The translations under genes and the position numbers were made by a program. This document shows, in pieces, positions 13,601 to 27,500 of a DNA stretch of 64,000 nucleotides (position 1 is its first letter; every line of letters starts with the position of its first letter). Below the pieces are notes generated by a model, which was not told the DNA's origin, ran no database searches, and worked only from the letters and a program-made list of their open reading frames with translations. This DNA comes from Nepenthes gracilis (Eukaryota; Streptophyta; Magnoliopsida; Caryophyllales; Nepenthaceae): the NCBI GenBank assembly GCA_033239525.1, contig BSYO01000030.1, positions 13,723,030 through 13,787,029 of the forward strand, in the 5' to 3' direction.

Positions 13601-16600
13601 TTTCAATCTAATCGTCTACTGCATCTTGCTGGTTCATCTCTTCGACATTCCCCTCCACTACTGGTTTCTTTTCATCTACATTCTACATGCTAAATCAGTT
13701 AACATGGGTGTCAAGAGATTATTCCCAGCATAGCCTTTGACTTTGTCCACCGTACACATTGTAGAACCCTAGATTGTTGAGGGTGGTAAGCTCCTTCTAG
13801 AACTTAACTGTGTCTTGCAACTTGTTGACTGCTTTGTCTAGTATAAACTCCAGTACAACAAAGACTTTCAGGGGTCCAAGTTAACAAAAGTAAATGTGCT
13901 GGAACCTTGTAAATATTGGGCGAGGTTAACTAAATGGAGCTGCTAAAGCAATTTAAAGGAAGCCCACTTCTAAGGATTATAACAATAATAACAAGCCTAA
14001 CGTTCCATTAGGTAAGATTCGCTATGTGAATCCACTTTTGCCATCCTCTTTGATTTAGAACAATATTTTTTTATTGCAGAAACAATTTTAACAATTTGTT
14101 TTCATCTCATTCCAAGTTTTCTTAAGTCTATGTCCACATTTGTTTCATTCAACCACAATTAACTCATATTTCCTTATAAATGCTTTAACCTATATTTTAA
14201 TTATTCGAACCACCTTATATGTCATTCCCTCATCTTATTTTTTTATAGGTACAACTTTTAAATATTTATAGATATTAAAATCTCTTATATTATATTTTAG
14301 TGCGACCCTACTAATGCATTTTAGTATTCTCAATGCTATAATGTTTATTTTTTGTACATAATATTTGAGTGTTTACCATTTTGATTTCTAAAGTATAGTA
14401 GGTCTAATAGTTATTTTATAATTTTTTTTTAATTTAGATAAATAGTTTGATTATAAAGTACACCTAATGTAGTTTTTCATTGTAACATACATTTATCCTA
14501 TGTATCATATCATTATAATCTATCCATTTTCTTGAATTATAGATCCAAGGTTATAAAATCTATTATTTTTTAGAATATTTTGATCGTTAATTTCTATTAT
14601 TCATTATTGTGTTTAGAATTACTAAAATTATACTTTATATATTTGTTTTTACTTCTATTTTTTTTAAGCCTTTTAGATTTAGGAGTTTCAATCCTACAAG
14701 CTAATTTAATTTCTACAACGTATCTACTTTCATCTATTAAAACAATATCATCTGCAATGAGCCAACCATTTAACCACTTCCAATAATCGCTATGAGAAAA
14801 TGTGGCTTCTCGATCTATACTACTAAAACTACCGGTGCCTTCAATCTTTCATTGTCAAATTTAACCAACAATTTATTATTTCTCAGTTTGAATTAAAAAA
14901 TGGATGAGAATCACATTCACTAGTTTGTTTCTCCTGATAAGCATGATTCATTACCCTGATGCACTAATTGCCTTGTATGCTCTAAGATAAAAATCCCCAT
15001 GTCTGAGTTGCTGTTATGAAAGAAATTCTAATGAAATGAAATTGTTATCATATTTAAGCAGATGGAGAGAAATAATGCATAGATAAGAAGCTGCCTACAA
15101 CTTAATGTAGCGCATGGGCTCTGAATTGGCCATAATTAATTAAAGAATGATGACAAACTCATGATTAACCATGCATATCATAGCTAAAATGTCATACCGG
15201 TACAGTTACTGCTTTCACAATGACTTGCTTCTTTTCAGCAGGCAAGAAAATCACACTAATCAACGTAAAATATTGACCAATAAAACAAAAATAATAAATT
15301 GCTTGAGCAATATAAATTATATCCACAAGGAAAACAATAAGGAAACTCGTATTCCTGCCTTAGATATCACACATTATCTAACATTGTATTTTATAGAAAA
15401 GGACAAAATCAAAAAGTGGCTTCTTTTCAAACAAAATTGTGTATCATGCATGCATCTTACTACAATGAATACATTATATGAATCCGTAATCAAACGGGAA
15501 CAATCTTCAGAATCACATCTAAATCAGTGTAATAATGCCTGCTTTATGTCAAAACTGCTGGTAAAATCAGAACGATGATATTACCCTCCATCAAGGTGCT
15601 CCTTGAAAACCCGATCAAATGCACGGCACATTTCTAGAATTGTGTACAGCTGGGCCTGTATATTCAGGGAGAAACTTAGAAATAGGAAATAAGAACCATA
15701 AGAAAATTAGATACGCATCAGTAATTGGTATTACCCCTCCATCTGCTGCGATTGGCCGACCAATACGGTCCAGCTCGGCATTAATCTCATCAATTGCCTT
15801 ATTTATTTGAGAAATAATACTTGGTATGCGTTGTCTGATAACAGTCTCCAAATGCTGATGAAAAAGGTCAAAAATTCAGAATGAGATTACAATTATATCA
15901 AAAATGTACAACTACGGTAAATTTTTAGAAACATTGTGCATCTTATCCATATCAGAGGGAGCTGACCTTAGACAACAGTTTTGCAAGAAACTCCGAGCCC
16001 ATTTTATGGGCCAAGTGAGCATAATCAGGACTATTTTCAAAATATTCACGCTCCTTCTGACGAGCAACCATCATATTTACATTCTTGTTGATATCAGCTT
16101 GTGAACGATTCACAATACCAACCCAGGGATGTTGTAGCCTGTATGCTCTACCTTCAAGGACCTTATACATTCAAATTCAGCAACAAAATGTGTTTTAAAA
16201 TTTACCAATCAGTAAGACTGATAAATATAGTAAATTAATTGCAAGAATCTTATCTAATGGGCCAAAGAAAGCATTCTGCACCCATATAAAGGTGCATAAC
16301 TTATATATATTGGCAGCTTTTGCTTAGTGGTGGCGGAGGGAAGAAAGAATGAAAAAACATACATCTAGTGCATTGGTCCCCTTGTCCATCAAGTCAAGTT
16401 TTGTTAGCACTCCAAACGTTCTTTCACCTACAAAAGTGAAACCGACAGATAACAGTGAGCTTTCATTGTACAGAGCATTTTAGACAGCAAAACCACACCC
16501 AGTCAAAGTCAAGGTGTTGACTATCCACACTGCAGCAAAAAACATGTACAAAGAGCAATACCTGTAGGATCAACTTCTCTTGCCAGTTTTATAGCATCTG

Positions 16601-19600
16601 AAGTAGCAATGTCTTGATTGGCAGGAGAAATAGCCAGGATAATGCTGTTAGGCTGCAGAATAAATCAAGTTATTAGATGTTGAATATGTGCCATCTAGCT
16701 CTGAGCAGATTATTACATGTTTATACACAAATTGTAACTCTAAGGACTTGATGTCACAATAAGAGTATATCATCATAGAATCGATGATCACCATAGTATT
16801 TACTAGAGATCTTGTAGATGCCTATGCTATTTAAAAATGGTCTTGTTTCACTACCATAGAGCTATTTAAAAATGGAGATCTCGTAGATGCCTATGCTCAG
16901 CCAAACACTGATATTATTGTGATCCCTTTTATATCTGATAAAATTTCCTGTGATCTTGATAGATTCCCTTTGTTTCTTGTAGTCCTACTGCCAGAAGAGA
17001 TACCGCATGATAGTAGTTTTCCAAGCAGATGACAATCTGAATGTTTCAGATACCAAGATGACAAGTAACATCGATTTTAGTCAACAGAAGGGCCAGCAGC
17101 AGCTGCATTGCTTTTCTTTTTTTCCCCCCTTTCTCGAGAAAAATAGTGAATAGTCTTACTCACCTTCTCCACATAAGAGCGGACCATGTTGTCAATATCT
17201 TGAACTATGCTTTCTGCTTGCCCCTCTGCAAAAGGCCACAGAAATAGGTATATTAAATGAGAATTATTACTTGTCTTATTGACATGAATATATTGAGCAC
17301 TTCCAATTATCATAATGCATATACAGATGCATCTTCTTAGCATGGTCATATTATGGTATCATCAGAAAATTACCTACAGCAACCTTTGTCATTCCAGGAA
17401 GATCTATGAGCGTCAAGTTCACAACTACAGAAAGAATGTTTACTCTGTTAGAAGCAGATTCAATCCAAATCAATATAATAGGATTCCATAGTCGGTAAGA
17501 TGGAATGAAACTAAATCAGTATGGACAGGTTATAATTATTATTGGCAACCAGAGTTCCATTTAGATACTTAAAAACCTGTCAATAAACTAATTGATCTCA
17601 TTCAGGTAACTGAGATCTTCTAATAATTAAACTTCTAATTGTGGAAATAAATCCAATAAGAATTAAGTATTTCAATTGTGCAAGTGAATATCAGGCAGAG
17701 GTACTACAACAAAAGCCCCTGCAGTTAATGCTCATAGTGATGCAAATAACACAAAGTACTCCTAGAAAGAATGCAAAGGAAGACACTATGCCTTAGAAGC
17801 ACCTCCCTTGCAAAATGAACAAATTGTTGCCAAACCAGCAACCTACCATCTTAGCTTCACTCCTATAGGTCCCTATCTGCATTGAAAATCTCTATATTAG
17901 CATTTTAATAAATATGACCGCAGATTGTGAGTGGGACTACAATGAAAAGGCCCAAAACGGTGATCTGAAGCACAAGATTTTATATGGATAACTAAAATCT
18001 TGTGACTGCTCATGACAAAATTTCACAGAACCTCAACATCAGTCGGAGATTATATATTTTATCTTCAATGATACCTTTTACTAGCATCCTGAAAGTTTAC
18101 TCCTTTTTTTTTTCTCTGCACCATTTATATGCTACTTATCTCCAAAAAATTGCCTTATAAAACAACATAAGCATCATAGAAGGAGATGCAGACAACCGGG
18201 TGATAAGTGCAGCATTATCGTCTGTTGCAATCAATGGGTGGGACTGATGTTTTACTCAAGAAATAAGATGGGGTAGATACACACCATTTGGAGAATAGAT
18301 GCTTAAATGAATTGGAACATTGGAAATCTGCTTTGTCTTTCCGGTTAAACGATCTGTTTCGTCTTCAATTTCTTTTCGCACAGCAGCTGCATAAGGAGAC
18401 AAAAGTGTTTGTTGCTTAGTTTAGCACAGAAAAATTGAATGATGAATTAACATCTACAAACAGTAAATCTGCCTAAAAGTGAGAGGAAAAGTAAACGGAA
18501 TGAATACTAAATCCCTTGCGACGTAAAACAAAAGAACTGATACTTCCCACTCTAGCATGAACTACTGATCAATCTACCCCTCCAATTCTCGCAGGTGAAT
18601 AAACAACTTTGGAGAAAGGTCAAGTGAACAAATGTACAACTCATGCAACACTAGATTTGCTCTATACTCCTAGCATAAAATCGTGTTTCCATGCTACTAG
18701 TCAGTTCCAAGCACACTGTCTTGTCTAGCTAAAGCAAAATATCTTAAGAGGAATCTGTCAAATCACTTATTGCAACTGTTATACCTTCTGTCAACTTTGA
18801 GCTTATTCATTATAAATTTTAGCAAAAAGGAACCTATCTTGTAGATTCTCCTGCTAGGGAGCATCATGCAGAAATCGTTTTTTCTTATTGTCCATTCACT
18901 TTGAAAGAGTTAACATTAATTTTAAGGAAAGTAGAGAATGGAAAAAATATGACCATTATTTTAGGACTAAGAGAGTCTTGAACACAAAAGCAGTTATAGG
19001 AGAATATGAAAAACTTGACATTGTACAGTAATGGTGTTATGGAGTTGTAACAACAACAGAAACATATGAACTTACCGAAATCAGTGAATCGTTTTTTTGG
19101 AGCGTGAAGAAATTCTGCATAGTCAGCACCTCCCTCGGTCTTATGGAGTTGTAACACCAACGGCCGCCTTGTAACAATCCCTTAGACATCAAAATTATAC
19201 ACATTTCTTATTTATACCATGTTTAAAACATCCAAATGTGCACTAACAAAGAAATAAAACGAAAAAAGAAAAAAGAAAAACTACGAGAAAATTCGGAAAC
19301 AACGTTCATGAATTGACCAAAAAAATAGTGTCGACAATAATTACCGGATCCTCGAGGAAGAAAATCTCTACCAACAATGCTCTCCAGCACCGATGATTTA
19401 CCTGAACTCTGAAAATTTATCAGATTTAGACAATTAGCGCTGCGTCAAATCAATGTACTTCGACAAATTGGGCAGAAAAACCGAGAACCTGGCCACCGAC
19501 GACTGCAACCGAAGGGAGAGCTTCCCAGAGAGAGAAGCCTTCGCCTCCATGATCTCCGAGGACCGTACAGGCTCTTTGGATTTTGTTCACCAGTCCAATC

Positions 19601-19620
19601 AAGCTCTGCATTGTCGCCAT
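7640..19620 (-). CDS. Dynamin-related protein of the DRP1 (phragmoplastin-like) subfamily, DRP1C/DRP1E-like
   Basis: Large GTPase that in plants acts in membrane scission at the plasma membrane (clathrin endocytosis) and the cell plate. Coding exons, in transcript order: 19489-19620, 19345-19408, 19076-19180, 18285-18386, 17374-17424, 17164-17225, 16562-16652, 16363-16427, 15967-16161, 15735-15854, 15585-15655, 10856-11081, 10084-10134, 9190-9421, 8494-8633, 7640-7765. All junctions are GT-AG and phases are continuous, giving 610 aa (the family is about 610-620). Motifs: N-terminus [19 protein letters not shown]-loop GGQSSGKS (42-49); TRRPLVLQ switch; DLPG (142-145); TKLD (211-214); a middle domain with [12 protein letters not shown]; and a C-terminal GED ending [12 protein letters not shown]. 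There is no PH or proline-rich domain, as expected for DRP1. The start is the ATG at 19620. The longest intron (11,082-15,584) holds a LINE tail. All key GTPase residues are intact, so it is likely functional. The exact paralogue number is uncertain. Confidence 0.95.
8756..9075 (-). mobile_element. RTE-type LINE 3' end fragment
   Basis: Lies in a dynamin-gene intron, in the gene's sense. It begins with AGTCCCACCAAGTGAGATCTA (8,766-8,786), which resembles the plant RTE LINE 3' end motif (AGTCCCACTAGGTGGGGTCGGCTA, from general knowledge). It continues with TTATAGGCACTTCATTTCGCC and CATTTGCGAATATTAC, which recur in degenerate form in the longer fragment at 13,985-14,790. It is 5'-truncated, as is usual for LINEs. 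Confidence 0.6.
12299..12420. repeat. Probable dispersed repeat fragment
   Basis: The phrase GATACCATGTTAAGCTATCA followed by GTTGACCCAAGAG resembles a dispersed plant repeat I recognise from introns of other eudicots. The element class cannot be fixed from this piece. It lies in intron 11 of the dynamin gene. Confidence 0.35.
13985..14790 (-). mobile_element. RTE-type LINE fragment with reverse-transcriptase motif
   Basis: On the minus strand the codons at 14,725-14,754 read [10 protein letters not shown], the catalytic block of RTE-clade reverse transcriptases (usually [11 protein letters not shown]). The fragment then decays through an AT-rich 3' part that matches the fragment at 8,756-9,075. 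It ends near the motif AACGTTCCATTAGGTAAGA (14,001-14,019), the RTE 3' terminus. Frame breaks make it inactive. It sits in sense in intron 11 of the dynamin gene. Confidence 0.7.
16806..16897. repeat. Short direct duplication in a dynamin-gene intron
   Basis: GAGATCT[T/C]GTAGATGCCTATGCT occurs at 16,806-16,828 and again at 16,875-16,897. ATTTAAAAATGG also occurs twice between them. The offset is 69 bp, with one mismatch in the 23-bp word. Confidence 0.85.
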
Positions 19621-21593
19621 TTCCTGTTTTACGATGTAGAAGATCTGATCCGAAGTTCTTGCGATTGGATCAGATTTATCTACGAGTGCGTGTGAGAAAT
19701 GATGGGGAGAGAGAGATGGGATCTTGAAATGAATAAAAGATGGAGAAATGTGAACAGCTATTTTTGAGAAGAATGGATCTGCGAGCGTGAGAAGAACATT
19801 GAAGAAAGAGCGTAAACGGCAAAACCGTTGGAGCATGTGGCACGACGCTTGCGAGCTTGAATACCGTGTAAATGAAGTAAAATATAATTAATAGATTTAT
19901 TATTAATTTTCACTTATATAATGTTATTATTGAAATTTAAGCTAAATATGTTGTACATGATATTTACTGGTTACGGTATACTTATCCTGCGCTGCTTATT
20001 GAAGGGTATAATTCATATTACAAGCAACATTATTGCAAAATTGAATATTTTAAGCTAACAAAATATTATGAAAATTATTTCTTATTAAAAAAATTTGTAA
20101 ATATAATTAGATTGGCTGAACTAATAAACCATATAATTTCAGCCAAATTGTTATAAATATATTGACACGCGTTTATTATCTCCTAAATAAAGGTTGAAAT
20201 ATAGCAACAAATGCTTCATTGCTCCCTCTAGCAGTACATAGTGGAGAATAGCCAAATCATGCAATTGTCATAATTTCAGTGGTCTTTTTTTTTATCTTTC
20301 TCATTTATAATATTTATATATTTTAATAATAACATACATGATTTGAGGTCAAACAAATCGGTTCATTAGAAGGCTTAATTTTAATCACCTCCACTTAAAG
20401 TAACCAATATATAGTGAAAAGTATTATCTTTGTAGTATATTAGAATGTTTTAGTTTAATTATTAGGTGATTTTTTTAAATGTAGTCACAATAAAATCTTC
20501 ATAAATAAAACCTAAATTTTAGAAGTATAAAATTGTCTATTAATAAAAATTTAAGATGGTCACTTCAGTATAAAAGTTAGTATAAACCTACCTTAGCGTG
20601 AACGAAAAATATTATAAAGATTTTATCATAGATTTTCGTGAGAAGCCGCTCAAGTGAAATCATGATTGAAAATTTTGTACAAGGTCACACGATATTTAGC
20701 CTAAATAAAAACTTGATGTATAGTTTCACAAGATGAATGCTCGAGTGAGAGATGGTTTTCTTTTTTATTTTTTTGTGCATAAATAGAGCGTAATTATTTA
20801 GTTTTTACATGATGGACAATATATGTTAGACAATTTAAACACAATAGGGCTACGGTCTCAGAAGAAAAAATGAGAATGAACAATAGAAAGCTTATGTAAC
20901 TCTTTTAGGCATATTATTCTATACATGAAGTTGATTATATCTACCAATTGTTTTCTTCATTTGATTTTTTTTGTTTGTTATATCCTAAATTTTATACTTA
21001 TAGTATGTGATATAGTTAAGATATTCTATGGGTTATTGTTAAAAAATCAAAAAATATTAAATATTGTGATTCAATATAAAGTCTCCTGATTTTCTTATAA
21101 ATAATTTTTTTAATTAATATTATGTGTTTATTTATGTGAAATTGTATGCTTTTATTATTTTTTTCCCTAAATTCAAATATTGAGAGGGTTCATTGTTGTT
21201 TTCGTAGTAACAAAATAAAAAAAAAAAAAAAAAAAGGATAAGCAAATGAATTTCCTAAAAAATTTGGAGTTGTTAGCACTTGAATTTGTCTATCGGGAGA
21301 TTTAGTTACAAAATGGTATTTATTTGTAATGAATTATTATAATATGTTTAAACTAATGAAATGACGAAAACAGTGTAGATTCGTTGAGCCAGTGTCCTAA
21401 AAGACTGACGGTCTCTTCTAAGCAGCAGCAAAGCGTATAAAATCCCCAAAACTGAAAAACCAAAGCGCAACCGCCCACGTAGAACGCCAACTTCACTGTC
21501 TCTTCTTGCAGTTAAATTTCACGTCGAAGCTCTCTCCTCCTCTTACCCCATCTAAATCTTATCCTGACACTCGTGAGCATCAAATTGAGTCGA
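19621..21593. promoter_or_regulatory. Shared head-to-head upstream region of the dynamin and SDS genes
   Basis: 1,973 bp separate the two start codons. The dynamin side (19,621-19,800) is moderately GC-rich, with GAGAGAGAGATGG near 19,707. The middle is AT-rich, with an A tract at 21,216-21,235 and no recognisable gene or transposon. Whether expression is coordinated cannot be told from sequence. Confidence 0.6.
21436..21443 (+). promoter_or_regulatory. Putative TATA box of the SDS gene
   Basis: TATAAAAT in the context GCGTATAAAATCCCC, about 150 bp upstream of the start codon. It is followed by a C-rich, CT-rich leader (21,500-21,560) typical of a plant 5' UTR. Position and sequence are the only support. 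Confidence 0.5.
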
Positions 21594-24500
21594 ATGAAGG
21601 GAAGAATTACTGAATTACAAGCTTCCGGATTCTCGAGGAAGCTCCGATCGAAGCAGCTTCGTCGGAGAAGAAATCATTTATCTCCGATTCTCTACGATCT
21701 CACAAAACAGACAGTTCGATCAAATTCAATTCCGTTAGCATTTTCTCCGAATTCAGGTTGCTGCGATGAAGTTTCCTGTAATTCTACACGGGACTCCGTG
21801 ATTCAAGCTGAGAACGAAGAGTTTCGTAGAGTTACGAGATCGTACAGAAAACTTAGAGAGGAGGAGACAGCAAAGTGGATCAAAGGCGTTGAAATGGAAG
21901 TGTCGGAGGGTTCTTGTGTTGAGTCGTGTTCTGTGATAGAGGCAGAGTCGAAGTTGCAGAGCAAAGCTGCGGAAGTAACTGATAGTTCCGTGCAAATTGC
22001 GGTGTGTTCTGTCGAAGATTGCGATAGAATTTTTAAATCCAATGCACGAAAATTGACGGAAAACGTTGCGATCTCGGAAACTTTTGGAGAAGATTGCGAA
22101 GTGCAGCTGTCCGACATCACAGGAAGTTGCTCGAATGTGAACTTGAGCATTTTGAATCCGGCGTCAACAATAGGGAAGAACACAAGGAGCATGAGAGTCG
22201 ATCTCGATTTGGCTTGTCCGGAGCATTTGTCAGACGATGACGAAGACGTTCAGGACGTCTCGTCCACGACATTTTCCGAGCTCCAATCGGAGATTCTCGT
22301 AAGCAATTCGGAACTAGATTTCTCAGAAGAATACACTCCATCTTTTTGGCTAGGTACAGGAAGCCAGTTTTCAGAGAATTCGATTGGAGATTCTACTCCT
22401 TCCTATAGCTTCTCTCTCTTCAAACAGTATAAACAAGAGCTCTCAATGATAAGCTCTCGGCGTGATAAGGAGGCCTCTTGGCGCGTCGAGGATGAGTATT
22501 CCGACGAAGTTACGGTAACGTTTCAGTGCTCTTTCTCGAATTCACAAATCAACCAATAATTAATTATTCAATTTATTGCATGTGTTCGTTTGAGTTTTCT
22601 ATATATTTCTTTGTTATGATATAGTTTTGGAGGTTTGAAGACGAGGAAGACGAAGAGAGTTACCGACGATTGCGAAGCAGAGAGAGAAAGAAAGCACTGA
22701 AGCTAAACGACTACGCTGTGGAAGCCGATTCCAAGACGGAATACGGAACTCTAATCATCGAGCAACGCTTACTAATGGTTAACTGGATAGTTGAGGTGAG
22801 TCGTTTCCTCTTCATGATTTCTCATTGGGAATCGTCACATTGAAGCTTGCCGTTATTTTCATGCTTCGATTCAGTTACCCAATAACCATCACATGAGCGC
22901 CTAAAGTAAAGAAAAATATCAAAAAAAAATTTATTTTTTTGTTCTTTTAATCCTTCTCCATTTTTTGTTTGTAAAATACATTAAATTTAACCTCTTTTTG
23001 CACACAGCGTAAAATTATCATGAATTAGGAGTTCGAAGTTATGATATTATATTTTAAAAAATTAATATAAATGTTACAATAAAAGTTAATAATTAGTTTT
23101 AGAAATAACCCTTTTTGTAAATTTATTTAGAGAAATATTATTACAGAACCAAATATTGCGTTGTCATCCGTGTTTATAAAGAAACTTCGTCAATAAAATC
23201 TTGCCACATAAGCATCTTGGAGTGCTTTCCTCGTATCTGGCAGTTACTGGCATACGTGGTGTTCAAACCACATGCTGCATTGTTGTGTTTTTTTATTATT
23301 ATTATTATTCAGCTTAAAAAGTAGAAAAACCAAAGTTACATTGGGTCTCTAGAGTAAATGCTCAGAAAGGGGCTGAGATCCTACGGTGGGAAGTTTTATA
23401 CTTGCTTTAGTGTTTTCAACCTTCTTGGTATATATGCTCTTGCGTTTGCTGCTTGATTACCATTATAGGAGGCATGTGACATAATGCATTTTCAGTCCAA
23501 GATGGTCATTAAGTTTATCAACCATACTGGCTGAATTACTTTCAATAATCATCTCAGTAAGATTAAGCCTTCTCATCTAATGAAAATACAATGAATAGAA
23601 TAACAGTTAGAATATCAAATTTATTATAGATGTCATTTGTATTAAATAGTGATTGATATAAAATTATATCAACAACATTCTTAAAAGTGTCTCATTGAGC
23701 CATTGTTAAAGACAAGAGATGAGATCGTGAGTCTCTGAAAACTTAGGATTCAAAACTTTCCATTCAGTGAAAACTTAAAAATAAAAAAAGGATTCAATTT
23801 AGATTTAAATGGTGAAAAAGAAAATATCAAAATTTTAAAAAATGTTTAAAATTTGAAAATAATGTATTTCAAAGCAAATGTTGATCCAAATAACATGTCT
23901 TTTTTTTTAGATTTTTCATCTTAAGACACATTTTTTTTTACTCTATTTAAAGCAATTAAAACATTTAAAATAGTCAAAATACTGCGTATTTATAACTAGC
24001 AAAAATGGAATTGCAAACGACACATCATTTATTTAAGAATTTTAAATTGTTAGTTGTCAAATTATTACTCAAAATATTCTCAAGTATCAAGTCTAAGAAT
24101 CAAGAATTTTTCGTTCAAATCTATCAAATAATCAAAACTTTCGGTGATATTACATTCCTACATTGATGTACATAAATCCAAATATAAAAGAAATAGATGA
24201 AATAACATGATCTAAACACCAAAAAAAATTTAAAACTATCAATTTTTTATTTTTTATTTTGGTAACAATCATATATAGAATATATTTTGATATGAAAATA
24301 CTATGTCATGAATCCGGACCAAGTAGATCAAATTTGTAAATATTTACATACTAAATAATAGATCATTAAATCTCAAATCGGGTGTGACATAATCAAACCA
24401 ACTACAAAATTTTGACATTAATTAATCATAAATAAACAAACCCAAAAACTCATCATCGGATTTCATTAAACAATTGTTTGGACAATACAGTCATGACCTA

Positions 24501-27500
24501 CTTCGAATAGTTGTAAGAAAAATATTGAAATAATAACAACTCATCTATATATACATGTCTAACAATTCTTAATATGCAATCCAAGGGCCTTCACTTAACC
24601 AATTCTTAATAACTAAAATATATCCCAATATAGATCTAATCCAAAAGAATCAAAGTACAGCCGACACCATCTGTTTAAACAAAAACGATACTCACCAGAA
24701 AATACGATACCGTATCGAATCTTGACTAGCTCTTATAATATGTCCAAACTTTTTATTCTAAAGAGATAAAAAAGAAAACGTGATCCTAAAATTTAATAAG
24801 TATTATCATATACATATATAAAAAAATAAATATAAATCAGACGAAGGGTGATGTACATAACAGATTGTATAAAAAAACTCACAAGGTCCGTATCTTATAT
24901 ACACAACCACCAATTATATTTTAGGCCTGCAACTTTCGGTTATCTTATATCATTGGATTCTAACTATATTTTAGGCCTGTAATTCTCAACCTGGTTATAT
25001 TTTAGGTCTACAACTCTTAACTATCTCATATCATTAGATCACGATTATATTTTAGACTTGTAACTTTCGGCCCGATTATATTTTAGAGTTGCAACTCTTG
25101 GTCATCTCATATCATTAGATTTCGATAGTATTTTAGGTATACAACTCTCGGTCTAACTATATTTTAAACTTATAACTCTTTGCCATCTTATATTGTTAGA
25201 TTATGACTATATTTTAAACTTGTAACTCTTAACTTGACTATATTTTAAATTTTTAACTTTCAATCATCTCATATTATTAAATATCAACTATATTTCAAGC
25301 ATATAACTCTCAATCCAATTATATTTTAGACTTATAATTTTCGATCATTTCATATCATTGGATCACATATCAACCCACTAATTTCTCAGACTACCATGGT
25401 GCCAGACATATATCAACCCACCGGGCCCTTGGCAACGTGCATGTTAAATCCAAAGCCCAAAGTAAGCTTCATACTCATTTTTATACAGATATACAGATAT
25501 CAAAATATACGGTATTCGATATTTATTTATTTTTTAAAAAAATAACAAAACCCTCAAATATTAACAGAATAGAACAAAACCCTCAAATATTAACAGAATA
25601 GAACAAAACCCTCAAATATTAACAGAATAGAACAAAACCCTCAAATAACTAGTAAAACTCGTACATGCACTGAGAAAAATGGGCGGGTTAAGTAAAATCT
25701 TACGTGCACGACTTTAAATCTCCAAATCAAAACCAAAATATATCAGATACTGAAATAGATAAAGAATAGAGTTAAAAAATACTTATCTCGACTTTATATT
25801 AAATAGATCTGATAAAAAAATATTTAAAAATGTCCTAACTCTACTTCCTCTCTCCTCCCCATGCTCGCTCTCTCTCTCATATTTGCCTCTGCTGTGTGAA
25901 AAATTGACATGTATAGTGTGCACACCCCCTTATATAACAAAACCGACACTTGAGCACACCTCAAGCATGCCTCGAGTGCAGACTCTCGGGCAATCTGACA
26001 CTTGAGCCTGCCTCAAGCATCCCTTAGGCGCGAGATCCCTAGATTCAGTACTCGAACGTGCCTCGAGTATACATCAAACGTCACACTATTAAATCGAAAA
26101 TTCTTTAAAATTTTACAATATATAATTACTTTAAAATGTATTCAATTAATTCAAAATTAAAATTAATATCAAGATAATCCAAATAGGGATTCGAAGAATT
26201 ACACACAAAGCCAATCAAATAGGAAAAAAGCATCAAAATGATGAATTTCATCAAAAGCAGCAAAAGAATCATCTTGGCTCACTCCAATGGCAACTCATTC
26301 TAATAGAGATAAAACACAAGCAACACCCAACCTAACGACTCTCACAACTAATAATAGGTAACTAAATACTCACAATAAATACATCTAACCACATATACTA
26401 GTCATATAAAAGATGGACGAATAAGCAAGGATGCAATTAAAGGCATAAAGCTCTCTTATTGATGCGAAAAATTGATCTAGTTGGGGATGTTATTTTAAAA
26501 GGGGCAACCAAGGCGGCTCTACCTTTAAAAAGGGAAACCATTATGGACTTATTCAACAATAATAGTAGAATATCATGGCATAAAGATCATTTTTATTTTG
26601 TCTAAAATGAAAGATCAACCAAGTAAGGAAAATATTGAAAATCCAATCAAACTCATCAATTGCTAAGACCGAGGAACTAGATAAAGAAAATGATGTAAGA
26701 GATTAACTTATTATAAAACCAAGAATAAGTTAGGAAATAAAGTACTTTGAAGCAAAAGCATGTAGTTGGTGGTCAAAGAATCTCTGCTAAAACAATAGGA
26801 TGGCAGGATTCAATTAACGCTAATCAACATGGATTACTTATTGATTTCAAGTCTCTTATGAAGAAACATTCCAATAGTATAAGAGATAGGTTGATTTGAT
26901 CCTTCTTTCTAATGCCTTTGAAATTTGAATTCAACATTTGAGTATAGTCTAGTATTGGTTTTAGCATCAATTCAATTGGCCAAATTAATTAGCACAACAA
27001 ATCTATGAACCAACTCAAAAAAACTAAAGTATTAATCGACCCATTAGGTCCAATTTTAAAAAATAAAGATTCTGATTTAACCCAATTTTAATCAAAATGA
27101 ATCAAAATTAGATGGGTGACCAAGTGATCGAGTGGCCGAATAATCATTAAATAGATTGGGTAATAGTCCTGAATAGTTGAATATTTCAATATCAAATCAA
27201 ATAATTAATCCAATCGAGTGATTTATCCAATTTATTGGTTAATCTAATTAAGTAATTAACTTAGCTGAGCAGCAACACCAAATGTGTAATTTATATACTT
27301 TATAGTTAGTTTAAGCAAAGTCTCTAAACTGACTAATATCAACTGTTCATCACCATTATTTGACCACCTCCAAAATAATTATACGATTATAATGTACACA
27401 ATGACAGTTTAGCTGATCAATTTCTAATTGACCTAACCATTCGCATTATGGTTGATTATTTCTCACTATCAACCAGTAATGTGGAATATACCCTATTTAT

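Larger units (their letters stand above)
24304..26203 (-). mobile_element. Family A LTR (~1.9 kb), probably solo
   Basis: On the minus strand it starts TGTAATTC at 26,203. It then has a cluster of CTCGAG/CTTGAG-type motifs (25,950-26,090), TTATATAAGGGGG as a TATA-like box (about 25,935), a GAGAGAGAGCGAG tract (25,865-25,880), AACTCTATTCTTTATC (about 25,770), and tandem sub-repeats, in the same order as the plus-strand copy from 47,538. The low-coordinate end at 24,304 (TGTCATGAATCCGG) is a guess. No coding internal region adjoins, and I could not see a target-site duplication. Confidence 0.6.

Noticed and set aside
21573..21593. Upstream GTG start for SDS
   Set aside because: It is not an ATG. 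The ATG at 21,594 fits plant usage and the family N-terminus.
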